From JACMLD01 sp047602295 (lineage in GTDB: Bacteria; Bacteroidota; Bacteroidia; Chitinophagales; Chitinophagaceae): a DNA stretch of 64,000 bases. Positions 43,432-52,239 of the stretch are shown here, one piece after another (the first letter of the stretch is position 1; each line of letters begins with the position of its first letter). The DNA is taken from the NCBI GenBank assembly GCA_047602295.1, contig JASGHP010000001.1:4216001-4280000 (forward strand). Direction: 5' to 3'. The position numbers and the translations under genes are program-made. The notes under the pieces are model-generated. The model was not told where the DNA came from, did no database searches, and was given only the letters and a program-made list of their open reading frames with translations.

Positions 43432-43883
43432 ATTGTTTCATCAACCGGCAGTTTATTCCACTCGGTTAATAACATGCTTAAATATTTTCTTATTGCTTCA
43501 ATTTGTGAAGCAGATAGAACTGGCGGAGGAATTGCTCTTTCCATTTTAGCAAAAGCATCTGTCGATACTTTATTAAAATCATCAAACCTGCCTTGCGCTA
43601 TTTCTATCAAAAACAAATTAGCCATATTCTCTGCATACCAGGCTTCATCAGTTATTTGCATTTTCAATCGCTTCTCCCGGTCTTCAAAATCACGAATGCC
43701 CATTCCGTTGTTAAGCATTCCCATAAATGCAGTTTTGTACTGCATGGTTTTTTCTATTGCATAATGACTAAGATCATGACGCACAAAAAATTCATCAGTC
43801 TGCATCCATGTTTCAGAACCATCATCTCTTTTGTAAACAATTGTATGCGGCTTATTGGCGTTTTTGGTAATCCTCAATTCCAT
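43410..43883 (-). CDS. Uncharacterised 157-residue soluble protein
   Basis: Starts MELRITKNANKPH; the ATG overlaps the stop of the HMG-CoA lyase gene by one base (TGATG), so translation is coupled and this start is preferred to one 11 codons upstream. Short beta-strand start (HTIVYKRDDGSETWMQ), then a mostly helical body with HDLSHYAIEKTMQYKTAFMGML. No signal peptide or membrane helix. I recall similar small proteins in other Bacteroidota but no function. The tight coupling hints at a role linked to acyl-CoA degradation; unproven. Confidence 0.7.
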   Translation of the reverse strand: MELRITKNANKPHTIVYKRDDGSETWMQTDEFFVRHDLSHYAIEKTMQYKTAFMGMLNNGMGIRDFEDREKRLKMQITDEAWYAENMANLFLIEIAQGRFDDFNKVSTDAFAKMERAIPPPVLSASQIEAIRKYLSMLLTEWNKLPVDETMLLTFEF

Positions 43884-44755
43884 CAAACGAAAATTTTTGA
43901 TGCCAGCCCACTGCAATTTAGCAAAGCCTGTTTATCAAGGTGAAGCCGCATACCCTTTGCTTCAAAAAATGACACCATTGTTTCTGTATCCATATTGCCT
44001 ACTAATTCGTCACCAGCCATAGGGCAGCCGCCAATGCCTTTCAACGCACCGTCAAATCTTCTGCAACCTGCATTAAACGCAGCTTCCAGTTTTTCTTTTC
44101 TGTTAAGAGCAGTTGAATGCAGGTGTACACCTATTTCATGCTCAGGCATTTTTTTTATTAGATAATCAGTCATAGAAAAAACCTGCGCTGCAGTGGCCAG
44201 TCCCACGGTGTCTGCCAGTGAAATAATTTTTACACCCAATGCTGCAATCTTATTCACCCATTCAAAAGCAATCTCGGGAGAATAAGGATCTCCATAAGGA
44301 TTGCCAAATCCCATTGATATGTATACTACCAGTTCTTTATTATTTTTTACACAAAGCTCCTGTATATCTTCTGTTCTTGTCAATGACTCTTCTATGCTGC
44401 TGTTTGTATTGCGTTGCTGAAAAGTTTCAGATATTGAAAATGGGAAACCGAGGTAATGTATTTTTTCGTAAGCAATAGCTTCTTCAGCTCCACGCAAGTT
44501 GGCTACTATGGCAAGCAATTTTGTTGCACTGTTATTAATATTCAATCTGGCAATTACTTCTTTCGTATCTGCCATTTGCGGAATGGCCTTAGCAGAAACA
44601 AAGCTTCCAAAATCGAGTGTGTCAAAACCAACCTGTAACAGGTTATTGATGTAATCTATTTTTTGTTGTGTGGGAATAAAATGAGACCATCCCTGCATGG
44701 CGTCTCGGGGGCATTCTATCAGTTTTACACTTGAACCTGCTTGCATAAGCTGCAA
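43883..44755 (-). CDS. Hydroxymethylglutaryl-CoA lyase family protein
   Basis: 290-residue TIM-barrel enzyme of the HMG-CoA lyase group, which cleaves HMG-CoA to acetoacetate and acetyl-CoA in leucine and ketone metabolism. Motifs: KLIECPRDAMQG, DFGSFVSAKAIPQMADT, SLADTVGLA, the metal-binding HLHST and the active-site cysteine loop KGIGGCPMAGDE. An in-frame ATG at residue 4 is equally plausible as start. Located 12 bases after the HTH regulator gene and coupled to the 157-residue protein gene. Confidence 0.9.
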   Translation of the reverse strand: MQLMQAGSSVKLIECPRDAMQGWSHFIPTQQKIDYINNLLQVGFDTLDFGSFVSAKAIPQMADTKEVIARLNINNSATKLLAIVANLRGAEEAIAYEKIHYLGFPFSISETFQQRNTNSSIEESLTRTEDIQELCVKNNKELVVYISMGFGNPYGDPYSPEIAFEWVNKIAALGVKIISLADTVGLATAAQVFSMTDYLIKKMPEHEIGVHLHSTALNRKEKLEAAFNAGCRRFDGALKGIGGCPMAGDELVGNMDTETMVSFFEAKGMRLHLDKQALLNCSGLASKIFV

Positions 44756-44767
44756 AATTAACCAATC

Positions 44768-45778
44768 TCAGGCAAGCTGTGCCATCTTCTCTTCAATCTT
44801 GTTTCTAAGGCGGCTAAAAAAACGGGAACGCTCTTTTTCTCCAATAGCGCTTATCATGGTTGATTTCTTCAAGAGGTTTTGCACGTTGCTGTACATGGCA
44901 TTGTTAAAGCGTTCGTCGCGTGTTGAAATAAAATACATCACACTATGATTGAGGTATGTTACCAAACCCTCTCCTATTTCTGCAAGAAAAGTATTGTTGC
45001 CAAGAATCAGTTCGTTTACAAACATTCTAAATTCGGCAGCGCCGGAAGCGGGCTTGCCACCAAAACCAAATTGTACACCAAGCTCTGCCTGCTTTTCTAT
45101 ATGAGTTATCAGCTCCTCTACTTTTTCATACAATACTCTTGCATGCGCTTTATTCATAAATGATTCTGCCTGCGCATAAAAATCAATCTGGTTCAATGTA
45201 CTGTTAATCGTTTCTACATTCCATATTTCAGTGATAGGCACTTTATTGTACAATGCAATGATTTGCCTGGCTTGCTCAAGGTATTTTTCATATCGGGAAT
45301 CATCCAGTGAGAATTTAATACCCCGCATCCGGTCATCTTGCAAAATAGATTTCATGTAAACGAAAAAACGGAACGTGGTTAGCTCCGGTATTTGAAAATG
45401 TACAAATGGCGGGATATCTTTTAGTTGAAAATAGATATGCTTTCTTTCAAAGCCATTGATGATTTGAAATTGTTGCTGCACATTTTGCAACCAGTCTTCC
45501 ATAGCAAGAGGCTCGCCTACTGCATTCAATCTCCCGTTGAATATAAAATCGTTGCTGCCAAGGTTCAGCAACCTGTCCATAGAAATTTTATAATGGCTGC
45601 AAAGGATTTGCGTTTCTGTTAGGTCTATTTGTTTTTCTCCGCGTATGCGCCTGTAAGCGCTGTCTGTGCTAATGTTTAATAATTCCGCCACTTCTTCCAC
45701 CATAGAAACGTGTGCAGGCAACAGCGTTTTCAGGTGCTGAAAAAACAACACTTGTATGTTGGGAGGGTTCATGCGCAA
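44768..45778 (-). CDS. Helix-turn-helix regulator with large C-terminal sensor region
   Basis: 336 residues. Residues 25-70 form an XRE/BetR-like helix-turn-helix (SMVEEVAELLNISTDSAYRRIRGEKQIDL). The remaining 250 residues are helical with no recognised ligand domain. It is the first gene of the unit with HMG-CoA lyase, the 157-residue protein and GSCFA, so it may control them. The domain arrangement occurs in many Bacteroidota; ligand unknown. Confidence 0.78.
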   Translation of the reverse strand: MRMNPPNIQVLFFQHLKTLLPAHVSMVEEVAELLNISTDSAYRRIRGEKQIDLTETQILCSHYKISMDRLLNLGSNDFIFNGRLNAVGEPLAMEDWLQNVQQQFQIINGFERKHIYFQLKDIPPFVHFQIPELTTFRFFVYMKSILQDDRMRGIKFSLDDSRYEKYLEQARQIIALYNKVPITEIWNVETINSTLNQIDFYAQAESFMNKAHARVLYEKVEELITHIEKQAELGVQFGFGGKPASGAAEFRMFVNELILGNNTFLAEIGEGLVTYLNHSVMYFISTRDERFNNAMYSNVQNLLKKSTMISAIGEKERSRFFSRLRNKIEEKMAQLA

Positions 45779-46005
45779 TTTGTTTTAGTAAAACCTGCAA
45801 AACCACAGGTTAGTTTTGGCACTTATTGCATATATAACTAAATATAGCGCAAATTTTGCAAACCCCAATTGGACAAACTGCCCGCCTTTACGCAGACTTG
45901 CACCATTCAATAATTCCACGCAAATGCAAGTGAAAACCAATTAGCCAGCGGTATGCAGCAAAAGTATTTTTGAAAAACAATAACCCTCACCTAAAACGCT
46001 CTGTT

Positions 46006-46788
46006 ATGAAAAATTTACTCGCTGCCAGTCTGCTCATCTGCCTGCTTAATTCATGCTATGGTCCCGGCGTACCTGATCCATATATTGTTCCGGATGACAG
46101 GCAAAAAGAAAACCGCTACTATGCGCCTTCCGCACCCAATGCTCCTCTTTTAAAAAAGCAGTATGATTTGACAGGAGGCTTCCGCATTTCATCCGGCACG
46201 CAGTTTACGGTGGTTGATATGCAAACTGCTTACATGCCCGGGAAACATTTTGGCATTGGCGCCAGCTACAATTTTAAAGGCAACCTGAAAAGCAATAACA
46301 ATTTTAAGACAGAACGCGGCGAGATTGGTGCTGGTTATATTATGTCTATTGACAGCAATTTTCATTTTGAATCTTATGCTGGTTTTGGAAGCGGGCAAAT
46401 AAACAACATCCATTATACAGGCTCATCGCTTATAAAAAACGATTATTTTTTCCTGCAACCTGCCATTGTCGTCTCCAGCGATGACGGTAAAGTAAGATTT
46501 GCATTTGTTTCAAAATTCGTAGGCAATCAATTTCACGTTGGCAATGCGCTTTTTGATCATGCACGTGAACCGCTCTCTGCCAGCCAGATCGAACTAATAC
46601 AAAACAAGCCATTCCATTTCTTGTGGGAACCCGGATTTGTATTTCGTTTCGGAGGCGAGCATGTTGTTTTCCATGTAGGCTATTCTTTTTCTAAAGACAT
46701 TACCAGCAGCGATCTTTTGCAGGCGACCTATAACTTTTCTGCAGGCTTGTCGCTAAAATTTAACGCCTTTAAGCAGCCGATTAAATAA
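46006..46788 (+). CDS. Lipoprotein with outer-membrane beta-barrel-like body
   Basis: 260 residues with lipobox LLNSC (Cys17) and a body of alternating beta strands (GKHFGIGASYNFKGNL, GEIGAGYIMSIDSNFHFESYAGFGSG, HVGYSFSKDITSS, YNFSAGLSLKFNAF). It may be an outer-membrane-associated or short barrel protein. ATG 46006 is chosen because it starts a clean lipoprotein signal; a TTG at 45970 adds a hydrophilic tail. Followed 53 bases later by another envelope protein on the same strand. Confidence 0.75.
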   Translation: MKNLLAASLLICLLNSCYGPGVPDPYIVPDDRQKENRYYAPSAPNAPLLKKQYDLTGGFRISSGTQFTVVDMQTAYMPGKHFGIGASYNFKGNLKSNNNFKTERGEIGAGYIMSIDSNFHFESYAGFGSGQINNIHYTGSSLIKNDYFFLQPAIVVSSDDGKVRFAFVSKFVGNQFHVGNALFDHAREPLSASQIELIQNKPFHFLWEPGFVFRFGGEHVVFHVGYSFSKDITSSDLLQATYNFSAGLSLKFNAFKQPIK

Positions 46789-46841
46789 CTACTCCATTGC
46801 AATTATTGCAACTCTTTATTCACCAATAAACCCTTTCAATT

Positions 46842-47399
46842 ATGAGACCGCTAATTTTATTTTTATTTTCATTATCCATTTTATGCGTTCATGCACAAGA
46901 CAGCAGCCTGCTAAAAAACCGCATTTTCAAGATTAATATCCGCCAGTCTGATTCTGTTTATACCAACGGGTGGCTTACAGACATAACAGATTCTTCTGTT
47001 TGGGTAAGCAATGTTCCATTGCGTTTTCGCAGCCCCGCATCAAACACCATGCAATCAAAAGAATTTGTGTATCACCAAATTGATCTTCTTCGTTTAAAAA
47101 GACCTAAAGGAGCACTAAGAGGATTTGGAATTGGTCTTTTCGGTGGCTTTGCCGGTGGTGCGCTTTTAGGCTTTTTGTCTGGCGATGACACAAGCGGCCT
47201 TTTTCGACTTACTGCCGCCGAGAAAGCATTGGCAGCAGGTATCGGATTGGGTATTAGTGCAGCAATTGTGGGAACAATCATTGGCGGTTTGGCAAAAAAG
47301 ACCTTTCTCATAAAGCATAAGAAAGAGTCGTTCAATCCAATGTACAATTATGTTATTGAAAAAACTTACCGTTCAATTAAGCAGCAAGTGAACAACTAA
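46842..47399 (+). CDS. Exported glycine-zipper membrane protein
   Basis: 185 residues: signal peptide (1-18, ends CVHAQ), a short beta domain (SVYTNGWLTDITDSSVWVSNVPL), then two Gly/Ala-rich hydrophobic stretches (about 93-112 and 128-150, GFGIGLFGGFAGGALLGFL and AAGIGLGISAAIVGTIIGGLA) that look like a glycine-zipper hairpin. Probably envelope-located, paired with the preceding lipoprotein. No named family. Convergent with rlmB, 8 bases between stops. Confidence 0.7.
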   Translation: MRPLILFLFSLSILCVHAQDSSLLKNRIFKINIRQSDSVYTNGWLTDITDSSVWVSNVPLRFRSPASNTMQSKEFVYHQIDLLRLKRPKGALRGFGIGLFGGFAGGALLGFLSGDDTSGLFRLTAAEKALAAGIGLGISAAIVGTIIGGLAKKTFLIKHKKESFNPMYNYVIEKTYRSIKQQVNN

Positions 47400-47407
47400 C
47401 TACCCTA

Positions 47408-48148
47408 TCAATGGCTGGTTCTGTGGCGCATGGCTTCGTATAAAATCATGCCGGCCGCCACTGAAACATTTAATGATTCAAAATTACCGGCCATTGGTAT
47501 TTTAAATTGTTTATCGCAAATTTTCATCAGTGCAGGATAAACGCCATTGTCTTCGCTACCCATGATTACAGTGCAGGGTTCCTGCAAGGGTAATTCGTGC
47601 AAGGGAATGCTCGCCGTCATTTCACTGGCAAAAACCTGTATACCGTTTAAATGCAGCTCGTCAACTGCTTTCATTAAACTGCCTACACGGCAAACATGTA
47701 TTTTTTCCAGCGCACCAGCTGACGATTTCATGGCTTCTTCATTTAATGCGCCTACCCCTCTGTCTGGTATAATCAATGCCTGTGCACCGCAACATACCGC
47801 CGTACGTGCAATAGCGCCAATGTTGCGCACATCTGTAACGCCATCCAGCATTACAAACAAAGGAGTTTCTCCATTGCTTACCACAAGATCTATCACCTGC
47901 TGCAGGTTCATGTATTGCACCAGTGCTGCGTAAGCAATCACGCCCTGGTGATTGGCGCGGGTAAGTCCATGCAATTTTTCAGGAGGAACCTGCTGTATGG
48001 GTATATTTTTATCTTTAGCCAGCTTCCGTATGTCGCCAATAGATTCACCGCTTACATTGCGTTGAAATAAAATCTTGTCAATAGCCCTGCCAGATTCTAT
48101 GGCTTCTATTAATGGTTGACGACCTATTATGAGTGCAGATTGTTTCAA
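47408..48148 (-). CDS. rlmB: 23S rRNA (guanosine-2'-O-)-methyltransferase RlmB
   Basis: 246-residue SPOUT methyltransferase of the TrmH/RlmB group, which methylates the ribose of G2251 in 23S rRNA. N-terminal substrate-binding domain (GRQPLIEAIESGRAIDKILFQR), then motif 1 NVGAIARTA, motif 2 IMGSEDNGV and motif 3 IPMAGNFESLNVSVAAGMILYE forming the trefoil knot that binds SAM. Start is followed on its upstream side by an AGTA 7-nt array. Confidence 0.9.
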   Translation of the reverse strand: MKQSALIIGRQPLIEAIESGRAIDKILFQRNVSGESIGDIRKLAKDKNIPIQQVPPEKLHGLTRANHQGVIAYAALVQYMNLQQVIDLVVSNGETPLFVMLDGVTDVRNIGAIARTAVCCGAQALIIPDRGVGALNEEAMKSSAGALEKIHVCRVGSLMKAVDELHLNGIQVFASEMTASIPLHELPLQEPCTVIMGSEDNGVYPALMKICDKQFKIPMAGNFESLNVSVAAGMILYEAMRHRTSH

Positions 48149-48156
48149 CAGAAGAA

Positions 48157-48188
48157 AGTATTTAGTATATAGTATTTAGTATAAAGCC
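48157..48188. repeat. 7-nt-period AGTA array
   Basis: AGTA at 48157, 48164, 48171 and 48178, with AGCC on the next step at 48185. It lies between the rlmB start (48148) and the NUDIX stop (48219). Confidence 0.7.
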
Positions 48189-48218
48189 CCTCAACAAATT
48201 TTATAACTGATTAATCAA

Positions 48219-48782
48219 TTAACCATTCAATTTGCCTTGCACTAGCATCAATTTCACTTTCAATATAGCTGCAACAGACATAGAGTCTGTAATTTTTCCC
48301 TGCTCTACCATTTGATACGCTTCTTCAAAAGGTATTTTCTTTACTTGCAATTGTTCTGTTTCTTCCGGCTGTGGTGCATGTTGTGTTAATTGCCTTGCCA
48401 GGAATATATGCCCCAATTCATCACTAACGGAGTTGGACAAGTGAAAATCCATCAGCTTTTCCCATTTCCCTGCTACAAGTCCTGTTTCTTCTAATAATTC
48501 TCTCTTGGCTCCATCCAATGGTTCTGTACCAAGCGGACCGCCGCCCTCGGGTATCTCCCATTCATACGCACTGAGCGTAAACCGGTATTGACCCACCAGC
48601 CAGGTATTCATCTCTTCATCTAACGGCAATATGCCAATGGCCCTGTTTTTAAAATGCACTTTACCATAGATGCCTTTTCCACCAGAGGGGTTGAGTACGT
48701 CGTATTCTGTAACATTGATCCATTTATTATCGTACACCTCTTTTTCTGCCAATATGGTCCAGGGATTATGCGATTCATTCAT
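48219..48782 (-). CDS. NUDIX hydrolase, ADP-ribose pyrophosphatase-like
   Basis: 187-residue NUDIX enzyme; the ADP-ribose/sugar-nucleotide type is suggested by WEIPEGGG before the box and the overall length. The box GGPLGTEPLDGAKRELLEETGL keeps the catalytic REL-EE-G core, but the first conserved Glu of Gx5Ex7REUxEExGU falls on Thr, with Glu one residue later. C-terminal helices follow. The gene is framed by 7-nt arrays at both ends (AGTA downstream, AGTT upstream). Substrate not proven. Confidence 0.85.
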   Translation of the reverse strand: MNESHNPWTILAEKEVYDNKWINVTEYDVLNPSGGKGIYGKVHFKNRAIGILPLDEEMNTWLVGQYRFTLSAYEWEIPEGGGPLGTEPLDGAKRELLEETGLVAGKWEKLMDFHLSNSVSDELGHIFLARQLTQHAPQPEETEQLQVKKIPFEEAYQMVEQGKITDSMSVAAILKVKLMLVQGKLNG

Positions 48783-48794
48783 AACACGAAATTA

Positions 48795-48936
48795 AGTTGT
48801 AAGTTATAAGTGTTAAGTTTTAAGTTCTTTCGCTTCGCAATTCCTGTTTTAATGGTAACCTAAAACACTTTTTTCATTCAATTTAAAAGGACTTATAACC
48901 TACTACTTACAACTTACAACTTAACACTTATAACTT
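48795..48936. repeat. 7-nt-period AGTT/ACTT array, two arms
   Basis: Left arm: AGTT at 48795 and 48802, AGTG 48809, AGTT 48816 and 48823. Right arm: ACTT at 48891, ACCT 48898, ACTT 48905, 48912, 48919, 48926 and 48933. Every step is seven bases. The arms are inverted relative to each other and enclose 64 bases; the right arm abuts the metK terminator. Confidence 0.85.
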
Positions 48937-48966
48937 AAAAAAAACAGGCCCCGTTTTGAGGCCTGC
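48937..48966 (-). terminator. Rho-independent terminator of metK
   Basis: AGGCC / GGCCT (48946-48950 with 48960-48964) flank a nine-base loop; on the minus strand eight T follow. Seven bases after the metK stop. Confidence 0.8.
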
Positions 48967-48972
48967 TTGTTT

Positions 48973-50226
48973 TTATTTTAAACCAAATGCTTTCTTCACT
49001 TTTGGAACGTAGTCCAGTTTTTCCCAGGTAAACAACTCTACTTTTTTCTTTATTTCTTTACCGTCAGGAGATTTGAATGTTTTCTCTACTACTTCTGGTT
49101 TGCGGCCCATGTGACCATATGCAGCGGTTTCGCTGTAAATGGGATTGCGCAGTTTTAAACGCTGCTCAATAAAATAAGGACGCATATCAAATACAGATTC
49201 TACAATCTTGCCAATTTCTCCATCGCTTAGCGCTACTTTGGCAGTACCGTAAGTATTCACGTTGATAGATGTTGGTTGTGCTACACCAATAGCATAAGAA
49301 ACCTGCACCAGCACTTCGTCTGCAAGACCTGCAGCTACCAGGTTTTTAGCAATGTGACGTGTTGCATATGCAGCAGAACGGTCTACCTTGCTGGGGTCTT
49401 TACCACTAAAAGCACCCCCGCCGTGTGCGCCTTTACCACCGTAAGTATCTACGATGATTTTACGACCTGTTAAACCAGTATCACCGTGTGGTCCGCCAAT
49501 TACAAACTTACCTGTTGGGTTGATATGGTATTTGATTTTATCGTTGAACAGCTTTGCGTACTTCTTGTATTTAGCTTTTACGCGGGGAATAAGAATGCTC
49601 ACAATATCATCCTGTATTTTCTTCAGCATTTTTGCTTCAGAATCAAAATCATCATGCTGCGTGGAAACCACAATAGCATCAATGCGTACAGGTTGGTTAT
49701 TGTCGTCGTATTCCAATGTTACCTGGCTTTTTGCATCGGGGCGCAGGTATTTTATTTGTTTGTTCTCGCGGCGGAGTGCGGCAAGTTCTAATAAGATTTT
49801 ATGAGCCAGATCCAATGCCAATGGCATATAATCTTCAGTTTCGTTAGATGCGTAACCAAACATCATACCCTGGTCGCCTGCACCCTGCTCTTCTTTTTTC
49901 TTTCTGTCTACGCCCTGGTTGATGTCTGCAGACTGTTCGTGAATAGCAGAAAGAATACCGCATGAATTGGCTTCAAACATGTATTCGCTCTTGGTGTAAC
50001 CAATTTTGCGGATAACACCACGGGCTATTTCTTGCACATCCAGGTATGCTTTTGATTTTACTTCACCAGCAAGTACAACCTGGCCGGTAGTTACCAATGT
50101 TTCACAAGCTACTTTTGACTGGGCGTCAAATGCCAGAAAGTTGTCAATAAGGGCATCAGATATCTGGTCGGCTACTTTATCCGGGTGGCCTTCAGAAACA
50201 CTTTCTGACGTAAACAAATAAGGCAT
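48973..50226 (-). CDS. metK: S-adenosylmethionine synthetase
   Basis: 417-residue methionine adenosyltransferase, which makes SAM from methionine and ATP. Motifs: SVSEGHPDKVADQISDA at the N-terminus, GAGDQGMMFGYA (residues 116-127) and GGAFSGKDPSKVDRSAAY with the active-site loop. Length and start (MPYLFTSESVSEGHPDK) are normal. Preceded by a TATCTTTG promoter element; no SAM riboswitch could be recognised in the 93-base leader. Confidence 0.96.
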   Translation of the reverse strand: MPYLFTSESVSEGHPDKVADQISDALIDNFLAFDAQSKVACETLVTTGQVVLAGEVKSKAYLDVQEIARGVIRKIGYTKSEYMFEANSCGILSAIHEQSADINQGVDRKKKEEQGAGDQGMMFGYASNETEDYMPLALDLAHKILLELAALRRENKQIKYLRPDAKSQVTLEYDDNNQPVRIDAIVVSTQHDDFDSEAKMLKKIQDDIVSILIPRVKAKYKKYAKLFNDKIKYHINPTGKFVIGGPHGDTGLTGRKIIVDTYGGKGAHGGGAFSGKDPSKVDRSAAYATRHIAKNLVAAGLADEVLVQVSYAIGVAQPTSINVNTYGTAKVALSDGEIGKIVESVFDMRPYFIEQRLKLRNPIYSETAAYGHMGRKPEVVEKTFKSPDGKEIKKKVELFTWEKLDYVPKVKKAFGLK

Positions 50227-50318
50227 AGAGAAGAATTGTTTTAACTAATGAATAATGCGGTTAATATTAAAAAACAAACATTGCAATGCCAAAGCCTGCT
50301 GCTGTTTTTTATGCAGCG

Positions 50319-50326
50319 CAAAGATA
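50319..50326 (-). promoter_or_regulatory. Candidate -7 element of metK
   Basis: TATCTTTG on the minus strand, an exact TAnnTTTG match, 93 bases upstream of the metK ATG. No -33 TTG at the usual spacing was found, so support is partial. Confidence 0.4.
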
Positions 50327-50477
50327 ATTGCCAGTTTTAGATTTCAGCATAAATAATTCTAACAATTGGCAGTTTTTTGACGTATCAATAAACAAAGGCT
50401 AAACAGCAGGGTTAATCCTGCATATTTGAAAGTCTACTTATTTGGTAGAAAACTAAAAAATTGCCGTGTGAGGACTC

Positions 50478-51293
50478 TTATTTAGACAAGTCGGTGTACA
50501 ATTGCAGGTAATCAGTTAAATCACTTTCTGCATTATAAGCCAATACTTTTTTGCCTTTTACCTTGCCAAACTCGTCTACCAGTTTCTTTTCTACTTTTTC
50601 TGCGCCAAAAGTGATAGCATCAGCGTTGGCTGCACCACCACGAAACATAGCGGCGTTGTTGGCATCTTTAAAAGCTTCCAGGTCTTTGTCTTTTAAAAGT
50701 GTTGGATTGATATTGGCCAGTTTTACAAAATCGCTGCCCAACTTTTCCTTAAAGGTGTTTTGACCAATGGTAAAAATAACCTTGCTGTGAGAGAAAACAG
50801 GCTCTTTTTTATAAACTGTCTTCAAATAAAGCGGAATAAGGCCTGTCATCCAGCCACTGCAATGGATGATGTCTGGAGGCCAGCCAAATTTCTTAACAGT
50901 TTCCAAAGCGCCTTTGCAAAAGAAAATAGCTCTTAAGCCATTGTCATCAAACCATTTTTCTTTTTCGTCGTGAAATATATGTTTGCGTTTGAAAAGGTCT
51001 TCATTATCCAGGAAATATACCTGAAGGCGTGCATTGGGCAGAGAAGCCACTTTAATTTGCAACGGGTAATCATCATTGTCTACAGATACGTTGATACCAG
51101 ACAATCTTACCACCTCGTGGAGGCGGTGTCTGCGCTCATTAATTACGCCAAAACGCGGCATAATGCACCTTATCTCAAAACCACTGTCGTTCGATTTAAT
51201 GGCCAGCTTATTTACAATTTCCGAAAACTCCGTCATTTCCAGGTAGGGAGACATTTCGCTGGCTATGAATAAAATTCTTTTCTTTGTTGACAT
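50478..51293 (-). CDS. Truncated glycogen/starch synthase-like GT5 protein
   Basis: 271 residues that align in pattern with only the N-terminal Rossmann half of GT5 glycogen synthases (ILFIASEMSPYL, IIHCSGWMTGLIPLYL), ending before the C-terminal nucleotide-binding half. At the ADP-glucose loop, where GT5 enzymes have KTGGL, this protein has EMTEF (19-23). It therefore probably lacks normal synthase activity. Short proteins of this kind are widely annotated as glycogen synthase in Bacteroidota. Divergent from panC with 103 bases between starts. Confidence 0.75.
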   Translation of the reverse strand: MSTKKRILFIASEMSPYLEMTEFSEIVNKLAIKSNDSGFEIRCIMPRFGVINERRHRLHEVVRLSGINVSVDNDDYPLQIKVASLPNARLQVYFLDNEDLFKRKHIFHDEKEKWFDDNGLRAIFFCKGALETVKKFGWPPDIIHCSGWMTGLIPLYLKTVYKKEPVFSHSKVIFTIGQNTFKEKLGSDFVKLANINPTLLKDKDLEAFKDANNAAMFRGGAANADAITFGAEKVEKKLVDEFGKVKGKKVLAYNAESDLTDYLQLYTDLSK

Positions 51294-51396
51294 TCGCGGC
51301 TTAAATTAATGAGCAAAGAGTTTAAAAAAATGGTGGGCAAAGGTAAGACTTTTATACCGAAAAATCAGTATTACAGGCACTTTCATAGAAAATAGC

Positions 51397-52239
51397 ATGA
51401 TCCTATTCAAAAAAACAACCGATTTGCAGGCAATGTTGGCAGCCGCAAGAAAAACCGGCAAAAGCATCGGTTTTGTGCCTACAATGGGGGCTCTGCACAA
51501 TGGCCATATCTCTTTAATTGAGGCTTCCAAACCCGCTAACCAGCTTACTGTGGCCAGCATTTTTGTAAACCCGGCACAGTTCAACGATAAGAAAGATTTT
51601 GAAAAATACCCCATTACCATTGAGAAAGATATTGAGCTGCTGGTGGCTGCGGGTTGCGATGTTTTGTACTGGCCTTCTGTGGAAGAAATATACCCTGGTG
51701 GCTACACCCAACCACAGCATTATGAACTAGGCTCTATGGAAACCTTGCTGGAAGGCAAATACCGGCCTGGCCATTTCCAGGGGGTTTGCAGGGTTATGAA
51801 CCGTTTGCTGGACATAGTGCAGCCAGACAATCTTTACATGGGACAGAAAGACTACCAGCAATGCATGGTGGTAAACCGTTTGCTCAGCATTGTGCAATCG
51901 CACACAATCCTGCATACCTGCCCTACCCTGCGTGAGGCAGACGGGCTGGCCATGAGCAGCCGCAACATGCGCCTTAACCCGCAGGAAAGGGCCAATGCAG
52001 CAGCTATTTCGGCCGGACTTAGATTTATAAAGGCCAATATTCAACCAGGCAGCCTAAAATTTGTTATTGATACCTGTACAGCAATGCTGCGAGAAAAAGA
52101 TTTTAAAATAGATTATGTAGCCATTGCCGATGCAAGCAACCTGGAACCTGTAGACAACTGGGATGGAAAACAGAAGCTTGTAGCGCTGATAGCTGCTTTT
52201 CAGAACGAAGTGCGGCTGATAGACAATATGGTTTTGTAA
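51397..52239 (+). CDS. panC: Pantothenate synthetase (pantoate-beta-alanine ligase)
   Basis: 280-residue ligase that joins pantoate and beta-alanine through a pantoyl-adenylate to make vitamin B5. Motifs: PTMGALHNGH (HIGH-type), ASIFVNPAQFN, the KDYQQCMV segment and the KMSKS-like AMSSRNMRL. Start at ATG 51397 (MILFKKTTDLQAML). It is followed after 171 bases by panD on the same strand, but a two-arm 7-nt array fills that gap, so the pair may not be a simple operon. Confidence 0.95.
   Translation: MILFKKTTDLQAMLAAARKTGKSIGFVPTMGALHNGHISLIEASKPANQLTVASIFVNPAQFNDKKDFEKYPITIEKDIELLVAAGCDVLYWPSVEEIYPGGYTQPQHYELGSMETLLEGKYRPGHFQGVCRVMNRLLDIVQPDNLYMGQKDYQQCMVVNRLLSIVQSHTILHTCPTLREADGLAMSSRNMRLNPQERANAAAISAGLRFIKANIQPGSLKFVIDTCTAMLREKDFKIDYVAIADASNLEPVDNWDGKQKLVALIAAFQNEVRLIDNMVL

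Noticed and set aside
50227..50345. SAM riboswitch upstream of metK
   Set aside because: Looked for a SAM-I or SAM-II fold in the leader; only a small GCTGC hairpin and A/T-rich sequence are present, with no conserved core recognised.
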